The notes: generated by a model not told the origin, from the letters alone. A stretch of 56,479 nucleotides of DNA from Comamonas avium (GCF_014836675.1 NZ_JACSQK010000001.1:33082-89560), one strand, 5' to 3'; positions 33,851 through 42,038 are shown, numbered from the stretch's first letter. Program-made: numbers and translations.

Positions 33851-35626
33851 TTAACTGATGGTCTTGGGTGTGGCGGGTCTGCAGTTTTGCAGTGCATCGC
33901 GTGCGCTTTGGTAGCTGTTGCTACGCACATCCAAGAGCCCCAGTACGGTGTGATAAAAATTATCATGTGTCAGTGCCTGATCCAGATCCTGGCGCACACA
34001 CGTCTCATTGACCCTTGTGCGGCTGAGCAAGGAGCCGGGCCACAAAACCCAAGGCACATGTTTTTGCGCTTGCGGCGCGATCACGTAGGGCAAGCCATGC
34101 AAGTAAAGGCCGTTTTCACCCAGTGACTCTCCGTGGTCCGAGAGGTAAATCAGGCCAGTTTCGTAGCGGTCTTGCTGGGTTTTGAGCCAATCAATGGTGC
34201 GGGCCACGAAATGATCGGTTTCCACCATGCTGTTGTCATACACATTCACCAGCTGGCCGCGGCTGCAGTCTGAGGTGACATTGGTTGTGCACTCTGGCTG
34301 AAAGTGCTTGCTGGGCTGCGAAGAGCGGCGGTAATAGGCGGGGCCATGGCTGCCCATTTGGTGCAATACCAAGACGGTGCCGTTGTTTTTGCCATGGCTG
34401 TTGACCGTCTGCAGTCGCTCGTTCAAAAGCTCCACCATCAACTGGTCCAGGCATTCACCGTCTTTGCACCAGCGTTCAACCAAGGCTTTGCTCGCCACCT
34501 GGTCAGCCTGTGCATGCGAGATGCGATTGCAGACATCTTTGCAGCCCGCCTGGTTGTCAAGCCAGTCCACGTTCAGCCCTGCGGCGTTCAGAACGTCGAG
34601 CAAATTTTCATATTCAAACTTGCGTGACTCAAAGCCACTCTTGCCCAAATGCGAAAACATGCAAGGCACAGAAGCCAAGGTGTTGGTGCCACAAGACTGC
34701 ACGTTGCGCCAGCTGATGACATGGCGTGCTTCCATCTCTGGCGTGGTATTGCGCGGATAGCCATTCAAGCCAAAGTGGTCCGCGCGCGTGGTCTCTCCCA
34801 CAATCAAAACCAGCAAGGGCGGTTTGTTGCCGGATGCCGCAGCGGGCGCAGATGCGGCAGTCATGCCCATGCCCTGTAGGCCATAGCTGCGGCCCAGAGT
34901 GGCATCGTTGCTGATGGCTTGAAATGCCAGCGGTCGCTTGAACAATGGCTTGAGCGTGACATGGCTGAAAGACACAACGCTGGCCAGCGGATTGATGAGG
35001 TAACGAATCTCTGTATGGTTGCGCACCAGCGGTGCCATGGGCTTGTACAGCAGCAAGCCACCACCCACCAAGACAGCGATGTTGGTCAGGACCAGCAGTG
35101 CTGAACGCCACAGGTCGCGGCGCCATGCTGTGGATTTAAGCTCAACCCAGCCGTACAGGGCCGCAATAGGCAGACCTGCGAACAGCAAAACGTGCACCAG
35201 CAAGCCACTGCTCATCAGGGCCAGACTTTCGCTGGTATTGGTTTGCAGCGTATTGCGCACCATGCTGCTGTCCATCACGATGCCGTAGTGCAGCATGAAA
35301 TACTGCACCGATGCGGCTACCAGCAGCGTCATGCTCCAGCCCACGCGCCGCACTTTGGGCCATGAAAGCAGCATGAACCACAAATAGGTGGCCGCGGTGA
35401 GCACCAAAGCGGTCAGAGTCATCTGCCATGCGCTCAGGCTTTGTTCGCTGGAAAGCTCGGCCAATTTTCTCCACCAGGCCTGATTCAAGGCCAGGCTGCA
35501 CCAGATGGCCAAGAGCAGGGCGGCCCAGCGCGGGGCCATCGAGAGAGCAGGCAGGTGTGGAAGGTGGAAGCTGTGACGGGTACTGGTGGGAACACCAAGA
35601 GGGGCAGGGGCGTGCAATTCAGTCAT
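33851..35626 (-). CDS. eptA: Lipid A phosphoethanolamine transferase EptA
   Basis: The protein has 591 residues from the ATG at 35626. After a cytoplasmic tail of about 30 residues come five membrane helices (to about residue 190), then a periplasmic sulfatase-fold domain. Metal ligand Glu278 is in LIVGETTRADHFGLNGYPRN, and nucleophile Thr316 in SCGTNTLASVPCMFSHLG lies between two conserved cysteines. HQMGSHGPAY and LSDHGESLGENGLYLHG supply the other ligands. It moves phosphoethanolamine from phosphatidylethanolamine to lipid A, which lowers negative charge and polymyxin binding. It is divergent from a two-component system, the usual regulator. Intrinsic chromosomal EptA is more likely than a mobile mcr gene, as no mobile element is near. 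Confidence 0.94.
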   Translation of the reverse strand: MTELHAPAPLGVPTSTRHSFHLPHLPALSMAPRWAALLLAIWCSLALNQAWWRKLAELSSEQSLSAWQMTLTALVLTAATYLWFMLLSWPKVRRVGWSMTLLVAASVQYFMLHYGIVMDSSMVRNTLQTNTSESLALMSSGLLVHVLLFAGLPIAALYGWVELKSTAWRRDLWRSALLVLTNIAVLVGGGLLLYKPMAPLVRNHTEIRYLINPLASVVSFSHVTLKPLFKRPLAFQAISNDATLGRSYGLQGMGMTAASAPAAASGNKPPLLVLIVGETTRADHFGLNGYPRNTTPEMEARHVISWRNVQSCGTNTLASVPCMFSHLGKSGFESRKFEYENLLDVLNAAGLNVDWLDNQAGCKDVCNRISHAQADQVASKALVERWCKDGECLDQLMVELLNERLQTVNSHGKNNGTVLVLHQMGSHGPAYYRRSSQPSKHFQPECTTNVTSDCSRGQLVNVYDNSMVETDHFVARTIDWLKTQQDRYETGLIYLSDHGESLGENGLYLHGLPYVIAPQAQKHVPWVLWPGSLLSRTRVNETCVRQDLDQALTHDNFYHTVLGLLDVRSNSYQSARDALQNCRPATPKTIS

Positions 35627-35649
35627 GCTCTGCACTCTAAAAAAGCTGT

Positions 35650-35695
35650 CTGAATATCCCCTGAAGTTACTGTTCAGACAGCGTTCAGCTTTCAG
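35650..35695. promoter_or_regulatory. Direct-repeat operator between eptA and the regulator gene
   Basis: GTTCAG-N5-GTTCAG occurs on the plus strand (35672-35688), with a third TTCAG at 35691. CTTCAG-N5-ATTCAG occurs on the minus strand (35650-35666). Two 11-bp-period direct repeats thus face opposite ways, towards the regulator gene and eptA. The 6-5-6 layout is that of PmrA/QseB-type OmpR-family sites. Confidence 0.65.
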
Positions 35696-35746
35696 TGCTT
35701 TTTCCGGGCCTTCTACACTGGGCACTTCATTCGATGGGGGCTGAAA

Positions 35747-36418
35747 TTGCGAATCCTCTTGGTAGAAGACGATCGATCGCTTGGGCAGGCGGTATTAAGC
35801 TATTTGAAGAGCAAACAGTTCAGCGTCGATTGGGCTGAAGATTTGCAGCAGGCGCGCGCTTTTGTTGCGACGACACACTATGCGGCCGTGCTCTTGGACT
35901 TGAACCTGCCAGATGGGGAAGGGTTGCATTTGTTGCCATTTCTGCATGCCGCTGCCCTCGCAGAAAATGCACGCCCCACGGTGATTGTGGTGACAGCGCG
36001 GGACCAGGTCAGTGACCGTATCCGGGGGCTGGACGCAGGCGCAGATGACTATCTGGTCAAACCTTACGACCCCGAAGAACTGCTGGCCCGGCTGCGTGCC
36101 ATTGAGCGGCGCAGAGGGGCGCAAAACAGCTCCGTGCTGCAATGCGCTGAAGTGGCCATTGACTTGGCGCGGGAGTCTGTGCGCAAAGGCATGTCGCCCA
36201 TCATATTGACGCCCAAGGAATGGGCCTTGCTGCGTGTACTGGCCAGCCGCCCGGGGCAAATCTTCACCCGTGAGCGTTTGCAAGAAGCGCTTTATCAATG
36301 GGATGCCAGCAGTGACAGCAATACGCTGGAAGTTTTCATCAGCCGCCTGCGGCGCAAACTGGGTAGTGCCTTGATTGAAACCGTACGCGGTACGGGCTAT
36401 CGGTTGCTTGCGCAATGA
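35747..36418 (+). CDS. PmrA/QseB-type response regulator
   Basis: The 223-residue protein of the OmpR family has a receiver with VEDDRSLGQ, phosphoacceptor Asp51 in LLDLNLPDGEG, Thr in VTARD and Lys in LVKPYDPEE, and a winged-helix domain with LTPKEWALLRVLASRPGQIF and EVFISRLRRKLG. The start is TTG at 35747, behind a GGGGG ribosome site. The nearby ATG at 35734 is out of frame, and MRILLVEDD fits the family start exactly. Its gene overlaps the kinase gene by 4 bp (ATGA). Divergence from eptA indicates a polymyxin-type regulator. Confidence 0.9.
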   Translation: MRILLVEDDRSLGQAVLSYLKSKQFSVDWAEDLQQARAFVATTHYAAVLLDLNLPDGEGLHLLPFLHAAALAENARPTVIVVTARDQVSDRIRGLDAGADDYLVKPYDPEELLARLRAIERRRGAQNSSVLQCAEVAIDLARESVRKGMSPIILTPKEWALLRVLASRPGQIFTRERLQEALYQWDASSDSNTLEVFISRLRRKLGSALIETVRGTGYRLLAQ

Positions 36419-37863
36419 CTGCTACGTTGAAAATGCCCCTCAGTCTCGTGCAGCGCCTGAGCCGCGCGTTGACGTCTGCTGTCCTGGCCGTGTGGTTGCT
36501 CAGTACTGCGTTGGTGGCTTGGTATGTGGACAGCCAGATTCAGGAAAATTTTGATGTGGAGCTGATCGAGAGCGCACATCGCCAGCTGTACCCAGCGTTG
36601 CTGGAAGTTCAGCTGGCCCACCCCCAGCAAGCCAGTATCCACGAGGCGTTGAGCGACATGGCATCCACCGCTTCGGAAGCGGGCCCGCAAGTGATGGGTG
36701 AGTTGCCGGGGTCCGGCCATGCAGAAGCTTTGCTGCTGCAGTTGCGCAATGTGACCGGGCAGGTGCTGCTGCGCACACAAGCTACGCCGGCTTCACCTTT
36801 TGCGGTGCCTCTGCGGCAAGGTTTTTATGACACCGATGACTACCGTGTGTTCAGCCTCTACGACGAGCAATACCAGGTGTGGCTGCAGCTTGCCGACCCT
36901 TTGAGTGAGCGCCGTGAAACCAGCCAGCGCATTGTTTTGGGGCTGGTCGCCGTGTTGCTGGTGATACTGCCAGTGCTGCTGTGGCTGGTGTCGATGGTCG
37001 CACGCCGCGAGCTGGGTGCGGTGGAGCAATTGCAGCAGCAAATCACTTCACGCAGCGGCAGCAATTTACAGCCTTTGTCAGTGCAGGGCATGCCTTTGGA
37101 GTTGCGTGCCGTGGGAGAGGGCGTCAATCAGTTGCTTGGCCGCCTTGGGGAGGCGCTGAATGTAGAGCGTTCGCTGGCTGCCAATGCAGCGCATGAACTG
37201 CGCACGCCACTGGCGGAGGTGCGGCTGCGTTTACAGACGGCGGTGGACCAAGCCCTGGAGCAGGGTGCAAGCGTGCCGCTGCATGAGGTACGCATGGCGC
37301 TGCAGTCGCTGCAAACGCTGAGCCACCGCACAGAGCGACTGCTGCAGCTGTCACGTGCTGAAGGTGGCGACAGTGCCCACTTTGCCTGGGTGAACCTGGT
37401 GCAGCTGGCGCAAGAAGTAGCCCAAGAGTTCTGGCAGCAAGCGCAGGCCCAGAAACGTCTGGACTGCATCACCCCTGATGCCTGCTGCGCAGTCTGGGTG
37501 TGGGGAGATATTGATGGTTTGGCCATTGTCTTGCGCAATTTGATAGAGAACGCACTGCGCCATACGCAGGGTGCGGTTGTGCTGCAAGTGCAACCTGCAC
37601 CGCATGCCGCGCTGGTGGTCAGGGATAGCGGGGCAGGGTTGAGCGCTGAGGAAATTCAAAAAATTCAGCAACGGCATGCGCGCATGGACAGGCAGCACAT
37701 TGGCTATGGCCTGGGCATGTCCATTGTGAAAACCATTGCCGACAAGCACGGTGCTGTATTGACTTTTACATCTGCGCCTGAGGGCTTTGCGTGTGGCCTG
37801 GAGGTGGCCCTGGCATTTATACACGCCACGAATGGTGCCAAGCCCCAGCAAGCAGGCCCATAA
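36415..37863 (+). CDS. PmrB/QseC-type sensor histidine kinase
   Basis: The protein has 482 residues. Helix 1 is at about 16-38, a periplasmic sensor of about 130 residues follows (rich in acidic residues), helix 2 is at about 172-195, then a HAMP-like linker. The H-box is LAANAAHELRTPLAEVRLRL with His260. The ATPase has NLIENALRHTQG, DSGAGLSAEEI and GYGLGMSIVKTIA. It phosphorylates the preceding regulator. In QseC/PmrB relatives the periplasmic acidic part senses metal ions or cationic peptides; I cannot tell the signal here. Its stop codon lies within the long palindromic terminator. Confidence 0.9.
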   Translation: MTATLKMPLSLVQRLSRALTSAVLAVWLLSTALVAWYVDSQIQENFDVELIESAHRQLYPALLEVQLAHPQQASIHEALSDMASTASEAGPQVMGELPGSGHAEALLLQLRNVTGQVLLRTQATPASPFAVPLRQGFYDTDDYRVFSLYDEQYQVWLQLADPLSERRETSQRIVLGLVAVLLVILPVLLWLVSMVARRELGAVEQLQQQITSRSGSNLQPLSVQGMPLELRAVGEGVNQLLGRLGEALNVERSLAANAAHELRTPLAEVRLRLQTAVDQALEQGASVPLHEVRMALQSLQTLSHRTERLLQLSRAEGGDSAHFAWVNLVQLAQEVAQEFWQQAQAQKRLDCITPDACCAVWVWGDIDGLAIVLRNLIENALRHTQGAVVLQVQPAPHAALVVRDSGAGLSAEEIQKIQQRHARMDRQHIGYGLGMSIVKTIADKHGAVLTFTSAPEGFACGLEVALAFIHATNGAKPQQAGP

Positions 37864-37899
37864 CAAGCAAGGCCCGCACATGCGGGCCTTGCTTGTTAT
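37860..37899. terminator. Long perfect palindrome, shared terminator
   Basis: A perfect 19-bp inverted repeat with a 2-base spacer begins ATAACAAGC and has its centre at GCACATGC. It contains the TAA stop of the sensor kinase. On the other side the 56-codon microprotein ends 4 bp away. Long U-tracts are lacking, so it may act as an RNA-stabilising or Rho-blocking hairpin. Confidence 0.75.
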
Positions 37900-37903
37900 G
37901 GGG

Positions 37904-38074
37904 TTAGTGCATTTGCTCCTGCGCTAAGGGCTTGGGCTCTGAGCCAATTTGCCGCTTATTGCACTTGCTTTGCTGTTGGCTGTATTTGGGTTCCGTCAGC
38001 GGCTGACCAAGCTGTAGGGGCCAGGGCTGCTGCTCGTTCCAAGGCGTGTAGTGAGTCTGGGGAAGTGGTGACAT
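37904..38074 (-). CDS. Gln/Pro-rich microprotein (56 aa)
   Basis: I do not recognise this protein. It starts MSPLPQTHYTPWNEQQPWPL and ends in QEQMH, with 11 Gln and 8 Pro in 56 residues, one Cys and no membrane segment. The ATG at 38074 is preceded by a perfect AAGGAGG five bases upstream, which is much better than most genes here. It lies 28 bp downstream of another Gln-rich small gene on the same strand, so they form an operon. It is probably disordered. The strong ribosome site and shared composition argue that it is real. Confidence 0.65.
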   Translation of the reverse strand: MSPLPQTHYTPWNEQQPWPLQLGQPLTEPKYSQQQSKCNKRQIGSEPKPLAQEQMH

Positions 38075-38102
38075 GTAGGCCTCCTTCCTCCCAGTCAAAA
38101 TC

Positions 38103-38240
38103 TCAGCGCTGTTGACTGGGCTGCTGTTTTTGCTGCCCGGGCTGCTGCTGGTTGGGTGCTTGCTGCTGTTGCTGCTTTTCCTTGGCAGTCTTGTCTTGGT
38201 CTTGCTGCTGGTTCACATGGTTTTGCTGTTGCTGGGCCAT
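38103..38240 (-). CDS. Glutamine-rich microprotein (45 aa)
   Basis: This short gene encodes 45 residues, of which 22 are Gln, including QQQQ, QQQ and QQQQQ runs; the rest are mostly Asn, Asp, Lys, Pro and Ala. The start MAQQQQNHVNQQQDQDKTAK has AAGGAG 6 bp upstream of the ATG. CAG and CAA codons alternate, so it is not a simple CAG-repeat artefact. It is fully hydrophilic and predicted disordered. Function is unknown. It leads an apparent operon with the 56-residue protein. A 7-bp inverted repeat (38299-38316) lies upstream. Confidence 0.68.
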   Translation of the reverse strand: MAQQQQNHVNQQQDQDKTAKEKQQQQQAPNQQQPGQQKQQPSQQR

Positions 38241-38733
38241 AAGTTACTCCTTCAGGATAGTGACCGACAAACAAATGCTGTTTGCCTGTGGCCCAGTGTG
38301 CGCCAGCGTTGGCGCAGCGTGTGTAGGAGACCGACTGTCACAGCCGTCCGTCATTTCTTGGTATTTTTCTGACAGCAATTTCCTGTTATTTTTTACAAAT
38401 TGTGCGGTTTGTTTTTGGAAAGAAATGCTCGAAAACGTACTGCTCCAGAAAGCCCCTTGCGGGCAAGAAATGCCTGGGTGGTGGCGGTGCGCAGTGCTGC
38501 CTGTATCTGACTGGAAATTTCAGAAAAGTGGGCGAGCAAGGCAAGCACAATGCTTGTGGGAAAGCATGAAACATGCTGAAATGCCTGCCGTAAAAGCACT
38601 TGAAGCTCATATTTTTACAAGATACATCGTGAGCTTGGCTAGGGTTAGTGCTGCGCTGCGACAAGAAAGCCTTTCCTACAATGGCTGCACGCGCCGACCC
38701 CCTCTTTCCCCCGTTCGCCATGAGAATTTGCCG
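38241..38733. other. 493-bp divergent intergenic region
   Basis: It separates the Gln-rich operon (minus) from phaR (plus). It holds a perfect TGCGCCA/TGGCGCA inverted repeat (38299-38316, loop GCGT), about 60 bp before the microprotein start. A TACAAT at 38677 could be the phaR -10 box, with no good -35. The TGCTGCGCTGCG stretch at about 38649-38660 is a possible PhaR self-control site. The open frame running into phaR through this region has no protein resemblance. Confidence 0.5.
38299..38316. promoter_or_regulatory. Inverted repeat upstream of the Gln-rich operon
   Basis: TGCGCCA and TGGCGCA pair perfectly around GCGT. It could be an operator or a hairpin in the leader RNA of the small operon. 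Confidence 0.4.
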
Positions 38734-39246
38734 ATGACCGCACAAGAAAACACCTCAACCTCTGCACCCAGCAACCAGCGCGTCATCAAGAAGTACCCCA
38801 ATCGCCGCTTGTACGACACGGCAACGTCTACCTACATCACGCTGGCAGAAGTCAAGCAACTGGTAATGGAGCGCGAGAACATCGTGGTGAAAGACGCCAA
38901 GACAGGCGATGACCTCACGCGCTCTATCTTCATGCAAATCATTCTGGAAGAAGAAGCCGGTGGTGCTCCCATGTTTACCGAGCCCATGCTGGCAAACATT
39001 ATTCGTTTCTACGGGCACACCATGCAGGGGCATATGGGCAGCTTCATTGAAAAGAACGTGCAGATGTTCACGGACTTTCAGGGCAAGATGGCTGAGCAGG
39101 GCGGTGGTGTCGATGCCTGGGCCAAGATGCTGCAGATGCCCAACCCCATGGTGTCTGCAAGCTACACCGAGCAAATGCAAAAAATGCAAGAGCAAATGCA
39201 AAAGCAGACGGAGCAGATGATGGGCATGTTTGGCATCAAGCGCTGA
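38734..39246 (+). CDS. phaR: Polyhydroxyalkanoate synthesis repressor PhaR
   Basis: The protein has 170 residues from the ATG at 38734. The N-terminal DNA- and polymer-binding domain is highly typical: RVIKKYPNRRLYDTATSTYI, LAEVKQLVMERENIVVKDAK and DDLTRSIFMQIILEEE, followed by the PHB-accumulation regulatory part with EPMLANIIRFYGHTMQGHMG. The C-terminus is a Met/Gln-rich helix. PhaR represses phasin genes and leaves DNA when polyhydroxyalkanoate granules form. Earlier in-frame codons lie in non-conserved sequence. rimO follows, a pairing I recall from related genomes. Confidence 0.94.
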   Translation: MTAQENTSTSAPSNQRVIKKYPNRRLYDTATSTYITLAEVKQLVMERENIVVKDAKTGDDLTRSIFMQIILEEEAGGAPMFTEPMLANIIRFYGHTMQGHMGSFIEKNVQMFTDFQGKMAEQGGGVDAWAKMLQMPNPMVSASYTEQMQKMQEQMQKQTEQMMGMFGIKR

Positions 39247-39266
39247 GCATTGCCGCGTTCGTGCAG

Positions 39267-39289
39267 CGGGCCATGTGGCCCGTTTTTTT
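39267..39289 (+). terminator. Terminator after phaR
   Basis: CGGGCC and GGCCCG pair around ATGT and are followed by T7, 20 bp past the phaR stop. Confidence 0.9.
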
Positions 39290-39433
39290 ATGCCGCTGCT
39301 GGGCTATGGGCTTGGCTTTGGGCACAAAAAGGCGTCACTCGTTAAAATCACGCCTTGATTTCGCCGGCCGGGACTTAGATTTCCCTGCGCAGGTTGTGCG
39401 CAGTTGGCGCAATCCCCCACAAGTATTCACACA

Positions 39434-40819
39434 ATGATCACCGAAAACAGCGCCCCTAAAGTGGGCTTCGTCAGTTTGGGCTGCCCCAAAGCCTTGACCG
39501 ACTCTGAACTCATACTGACCCAGCTGAGCGCTGAGGGTTACCAGACTTCCAAGACCTTCGAAGGCGCGGATCTGGTGATCGTGAACACCTGCGGGTTTAT
39601 TGACGATGCAGTCAAAGAAAGCCTGGACACGATTGGCGAAGCGCTGGCTGTCAACGGCAAGGTGATTGTCACGGGCTGTCTGGGTGCCAAGGCGGGCAAG
39701 GAAGGCGGCGCCACCATGGTGGCTGAAATTCACCCCAGCGTGCTGGCGGTGACAGGCCCTCACGCGACGCAAGAGGTGATGGATGCTGTGCACACCCACC
39801 TGCCCAAGCCCCACGACCCCTTTGTGGATCTGGTGCCTGGCAGCTTTGGCGAGGCGGGGATCAAGCTCACACCCAAGCACTATGCCTACCTGAAAATTTC
39901 GGAAGGCTGCAACCACCGTTGCACTTTCTGCATCATCCCGTCCATGCGCGGTGACCTGGTTTCGCGCCCGATTGGTGACGTGCTCAAGGAAGCCAAAGCG
40001 CTGTTTGAAGGCGGTGTGAAAGAGTTGCTGGTGATCAGCCAGGACACCTCTGCCTATGGCGTGGACGTGAAGTACCGCACCGGGTTCTGGGACGGCAAAC
40101 CCGTCAAGACCCGCATGCTGGAGCTGGCCGATGAGCTGGGCAAGCTGGCCCAGCAACACGGCGCGTGGGTGCGCATGCACTATGTGTATCCCTATCCGAC
40201 GGTCGATGCCGTTTTGCCTTTGATGGCCGAAGGCAAAATCCTGCCTTACCTTGATGTGCCCTTGCAGCACAGCCACCCCGATGTGCTCAAGCGTATGAAG
40301 CGCCCGGCCTCTGGTGAAAAGAATCTGGACCGCATCCGCGAATGGCGCAAGATTTGCCCGGAGCTGGTGATTCGCTCGACCTTTATCGCTGGCTTTCCCG
40401 GCGAGACTGAAGAAGAGTTTGAGCACTTGCTGGACTTCATCCGCGAAGCGGACATTGACCGTGCGGGCTGTTTTGCCTATAGCCCTGTGGAAGGCGCTAC
40501 GGCCAATGAGCTGCCCGGTATGCTGCCGCTGGAAGTGCGCGAAGCACGCCGTGCCCGCTTCATGGAAGTGGCTGAAGAGGTCTCCACGCAGCGCCTGCAG
40601 CGCCGTGTGGGCCAGGTCATGAAGGTGCTGGTCGACAAATCTGTGGGCCTGGGCAAGAAGGGCGGCGTTGGCCGTACCTATGCCGATGCGCCTGAGATTG
40701 ACGGTGTGGTGCATATCCAGCCGCCCGAAAAGGCGAGCAAGACCTACAAGACTGGAGAGCTGATCTCCGTGCGTATCCTGGGCGTGCAAGGGCACGATCT
40801 GGTGGGCATTCCGGTTTAA
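39434..40819 (+). CDS. rimO: RimO, ribosomal protein S12 methylthiotransferase
   Basis: The 461-residue radical-SAM enzyme adds a methylthio group to an aspartate of ribosomal protein S12. The N-terminal domain has [20 protein letters not shown] and [13 protein letters not shown], whose Cys residues bind one iron-sulfur cluster. The radical SAM motif is [18 protein letters not shown] (CxxxCxxC). A TRAM domain ends the protein (about 395-461). [10 protein letters not shown] distinguishes RimO from MiaB. The open frame extends 30 bp upstream, but [12 protein letters not shown] is the better start. Confidence 0.95.
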   Translation: MITENSAPKVGFVSLGCPKALTDSELILTQLSAEGYQTSKTFEGADLVIVNTCGFIDDAVKESLDTIGEALAVNGKVIVTGCLGAKAGKEGGATMVAEIHPSVLAVTGPHATQEVMDAVHTHLPKPHDPFVDLVPGSFGEAGIKLTPKHYAYLKISEGCNHRCTFCIIPSMRGDLVSRPIGDVLKEAKALFEGGVKELLVISQDTSAYGVDVKYRTGFWDGKPVKTRMLELADELGKLAQQHGAWVRMHYVYPYPTVDAVLPLMAEGKILPYLDVPLQHSHPDVLKRMKRPASGEKNLDRIREWRKICPELVIRSTFIAGFPGETEEEFEHLLDFIREADIDRAGCFAYSPVEGATANELPGMLPLEVREARRARFMEVAEEVSTQRLQRRVGQVMKVLVDKSVGLGKKGGVGRTYADAPEIDGVVHIQPPEKASKTYKTGELISVRILGVQGHDLVGIPV

Positions 40820-40828
40820 TGTTGAATT

Positions 40829-40915
40829 AAAAGTGAGCTGCTAGCGCTGGTGTTTACTACGTTTCAGATAGAAAACTATCTGAAACGCAGGTGGTGTAAG
40901 CGCAAGCAGCTACTT
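40829..40915. repeat. Nested-hairpin repeat, copy B
   Basis: The outer arms AGCTGCTAGCGCT and AGCGCAAGCAGCT pair with one mismatch. The inner hairpin is a perfect 12-bp stem, CGTTTCAGATAG with CTATCTGAAACG around AAAA (40860-40887). It lies 9 bp after the rimO stop, before a separate terminator. Confidence 0.85.
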
Positions 40916-40921
40916 AAATTG

Positions 40922-40953
40922 AAAAAAGGCTTCTATCTGGAAGCCTTTTTTTT
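40922..40953. terminator. Bidirectional terminator
   Basis: AAGGCTTC and GAAGCCTT pair around TATCTG, flanked by A and T runs. It lies between the convergent rimO and the carboxymuconolactone decarboxylase-family gene. Confidence 0.88.
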
Positions 40954-40970
40954 GGAAAAACCGTCCCTAT

Positions 40971-41300
40971 CTACTCGCCAAGGGCATCCAGCGCTCGAGC
41001 TGAATAGACCATCGCAGCACCGGCATTCAAGGCCACGGCCACGCCCAGTGCTTCGGCTATTTCCTCTCTGGTTGCGCCCGCTGCTTTGGCTGCCTTGGTG
41101 TGCACGGCAATACAGCCGTCACAGCGGGTTGTGACGCCCACGGCAATCGCAATCAGCTCGCGCGTCTTGGCATCCAGATGGTGGGTCTTGCTGCCTGCGG
41201 TGGAAAGTGCTTTGTAGCCTTCCATGGTGCCGGGGCTGAGGGTGGCAAATTCACCCAATCGGCCTGCAAGTTCTTTGCGGTATTCGTTCCAGTCCAGCAT
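40971..41300 (-). CDS. Carboxymuconolactone decarboxylase (AhpD-like) family protein
   Basis: The protein has 109 residues from the ATG at 41300, with GGAG 6 bp upstream. The CMD domain has LSPGTMEGYKALS, DAKTRELIAIAVGVTTRCDG, the redox CxxC (CDGC) and a His in CIAVHTKAAKAAG, then EEIAEALGVAVALNAGAAMVY. The CxxC-xxx-H pattern is that of AhpD-like peroxidase partners, so an alkylhydroperoxidase or thiol redox role is likelier than a decarboxylase. The frame stays open far upstream but runs antisense to the hdeD gene and is not used. Confidence 0.88.
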   Translation of the reverse strand: MLDWNEYRKELAGRLGEFATLSPGTMEGYKALSTAGSKTHHLDAKTRELIAIAVGVTTRCDGCIAVHTKAAKAAGATREEIAEALGVAVALNAGAAMVYSARALDALGE

Positions 41301-41474
41301 GTGGGGCTCCTGTCCATGTCGTTGGCTGTGAGGGTGAAAATCATGCGCCAGCAACAATACTAATCTGGCAGGCCTTGCTCGGGCATGTAGGCCAAATGCC
41401 TCAGAAGGCGACTGCCATGCGCCGCGGGATGAAACAAGGTCATACTGAAAAAAACTTATGTCAATGGAGGTGTT

Positions 41475-42038
41475 ATGGGAACTCAGAATCCACAAGCGAG
41501 TGCACTGCAACTGACCATCGGCCGAACCTGGTGGGTGATTTTGCTCTTCGGTATCTTGTCCACCTTGTTTGGATTGATGGCCATTTTTGAGCCGGTACGC
41601 GCGGGTGCAGGCATTACGTGGGCGATTGGCCTGCTGGCCATTGCCGAAGGCATCGTGAGTTTGATCGCTGTCTTTAATAAGAATTTGCCCATTTCGCGGG
41701 GCTGGATGATTGTTTACGCGCTGCTCTCGCTGCTCTTTGGCGTGATGGCTGTAGCCAACCCTGTGTCCATGGCCGCCGCCTTCGTGACGGTGATGGCGGT
41801 CTGGTTCATTATTTCGGGTGTGCTGCGCATCATCTTTGCGGTGCGCGTTCGCAAAGAAATCGACAACGAATGGATGCTGATTTTGAGCGGCGTGCTGGGC
41901 GTGGTTCTCGGCGGCCTGATGCTGGCAGCACCGATTGCCGGGCTGATTGTGGCAGTGATCTGGATTGGCGTAGGCGCTTTGTTCTATGGCATTCTTCAGA
42001 TTGTTGCTGCGTTCAAAATCCGAAAACTGGCCGCGTAG
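41475..42038 (+). CDS. HdeD family membrane protein
   Basis: The 187-residue protein has six hydrophobic segments in three similar pairs, as in HdeD (DUF308). LFGILSTLFGLMAIFEPVRA, AIGLLAIAEGIVSLIA and WFIISGVLRIIFAVRVR are typical. GGAGGTGTT lies right before the ATG. E. coli HdeD helps acid resistance at high cell density; the role here is by analogy only. It stands alone, followed by a terminator. Confidence 0.85.
   Translation: MGTQNPQASALQLTIGRTWWVILLFGILSTLFGLMAIFEPVRAGAGITWAIGLLAIAEGIVSLIAVFNKNLPISRGWMIVYALLSLLFGVMAVANPVSMAAAFVTVMAVWFIISGVLRIIFAVRVRKEIDNEWMLILSGVLGVVLGGLMLAAPIAGLIVAVIWIGVGALFYGILQIVAAFKIRKLAA

Noticed and set aside
33851..35626. EptA as an acquired mcr resistance gene
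   Set aside because: No insertion sequence, composition shift or plasmid gene is near. The regulator and dgkA context looks native.
38152..38733. Long N-terminal extension of phaR in frame
   Set aside because: The sequence before the ATG at 38734 is Cys- and Trp-rich, overlaps the Gln-rich microprotein gene and has no family match.
39335..40795. 486-codon open frame antisense to rimO
   Set aside because: It is a shadow of rimO; the rimO motifs and start are clear.
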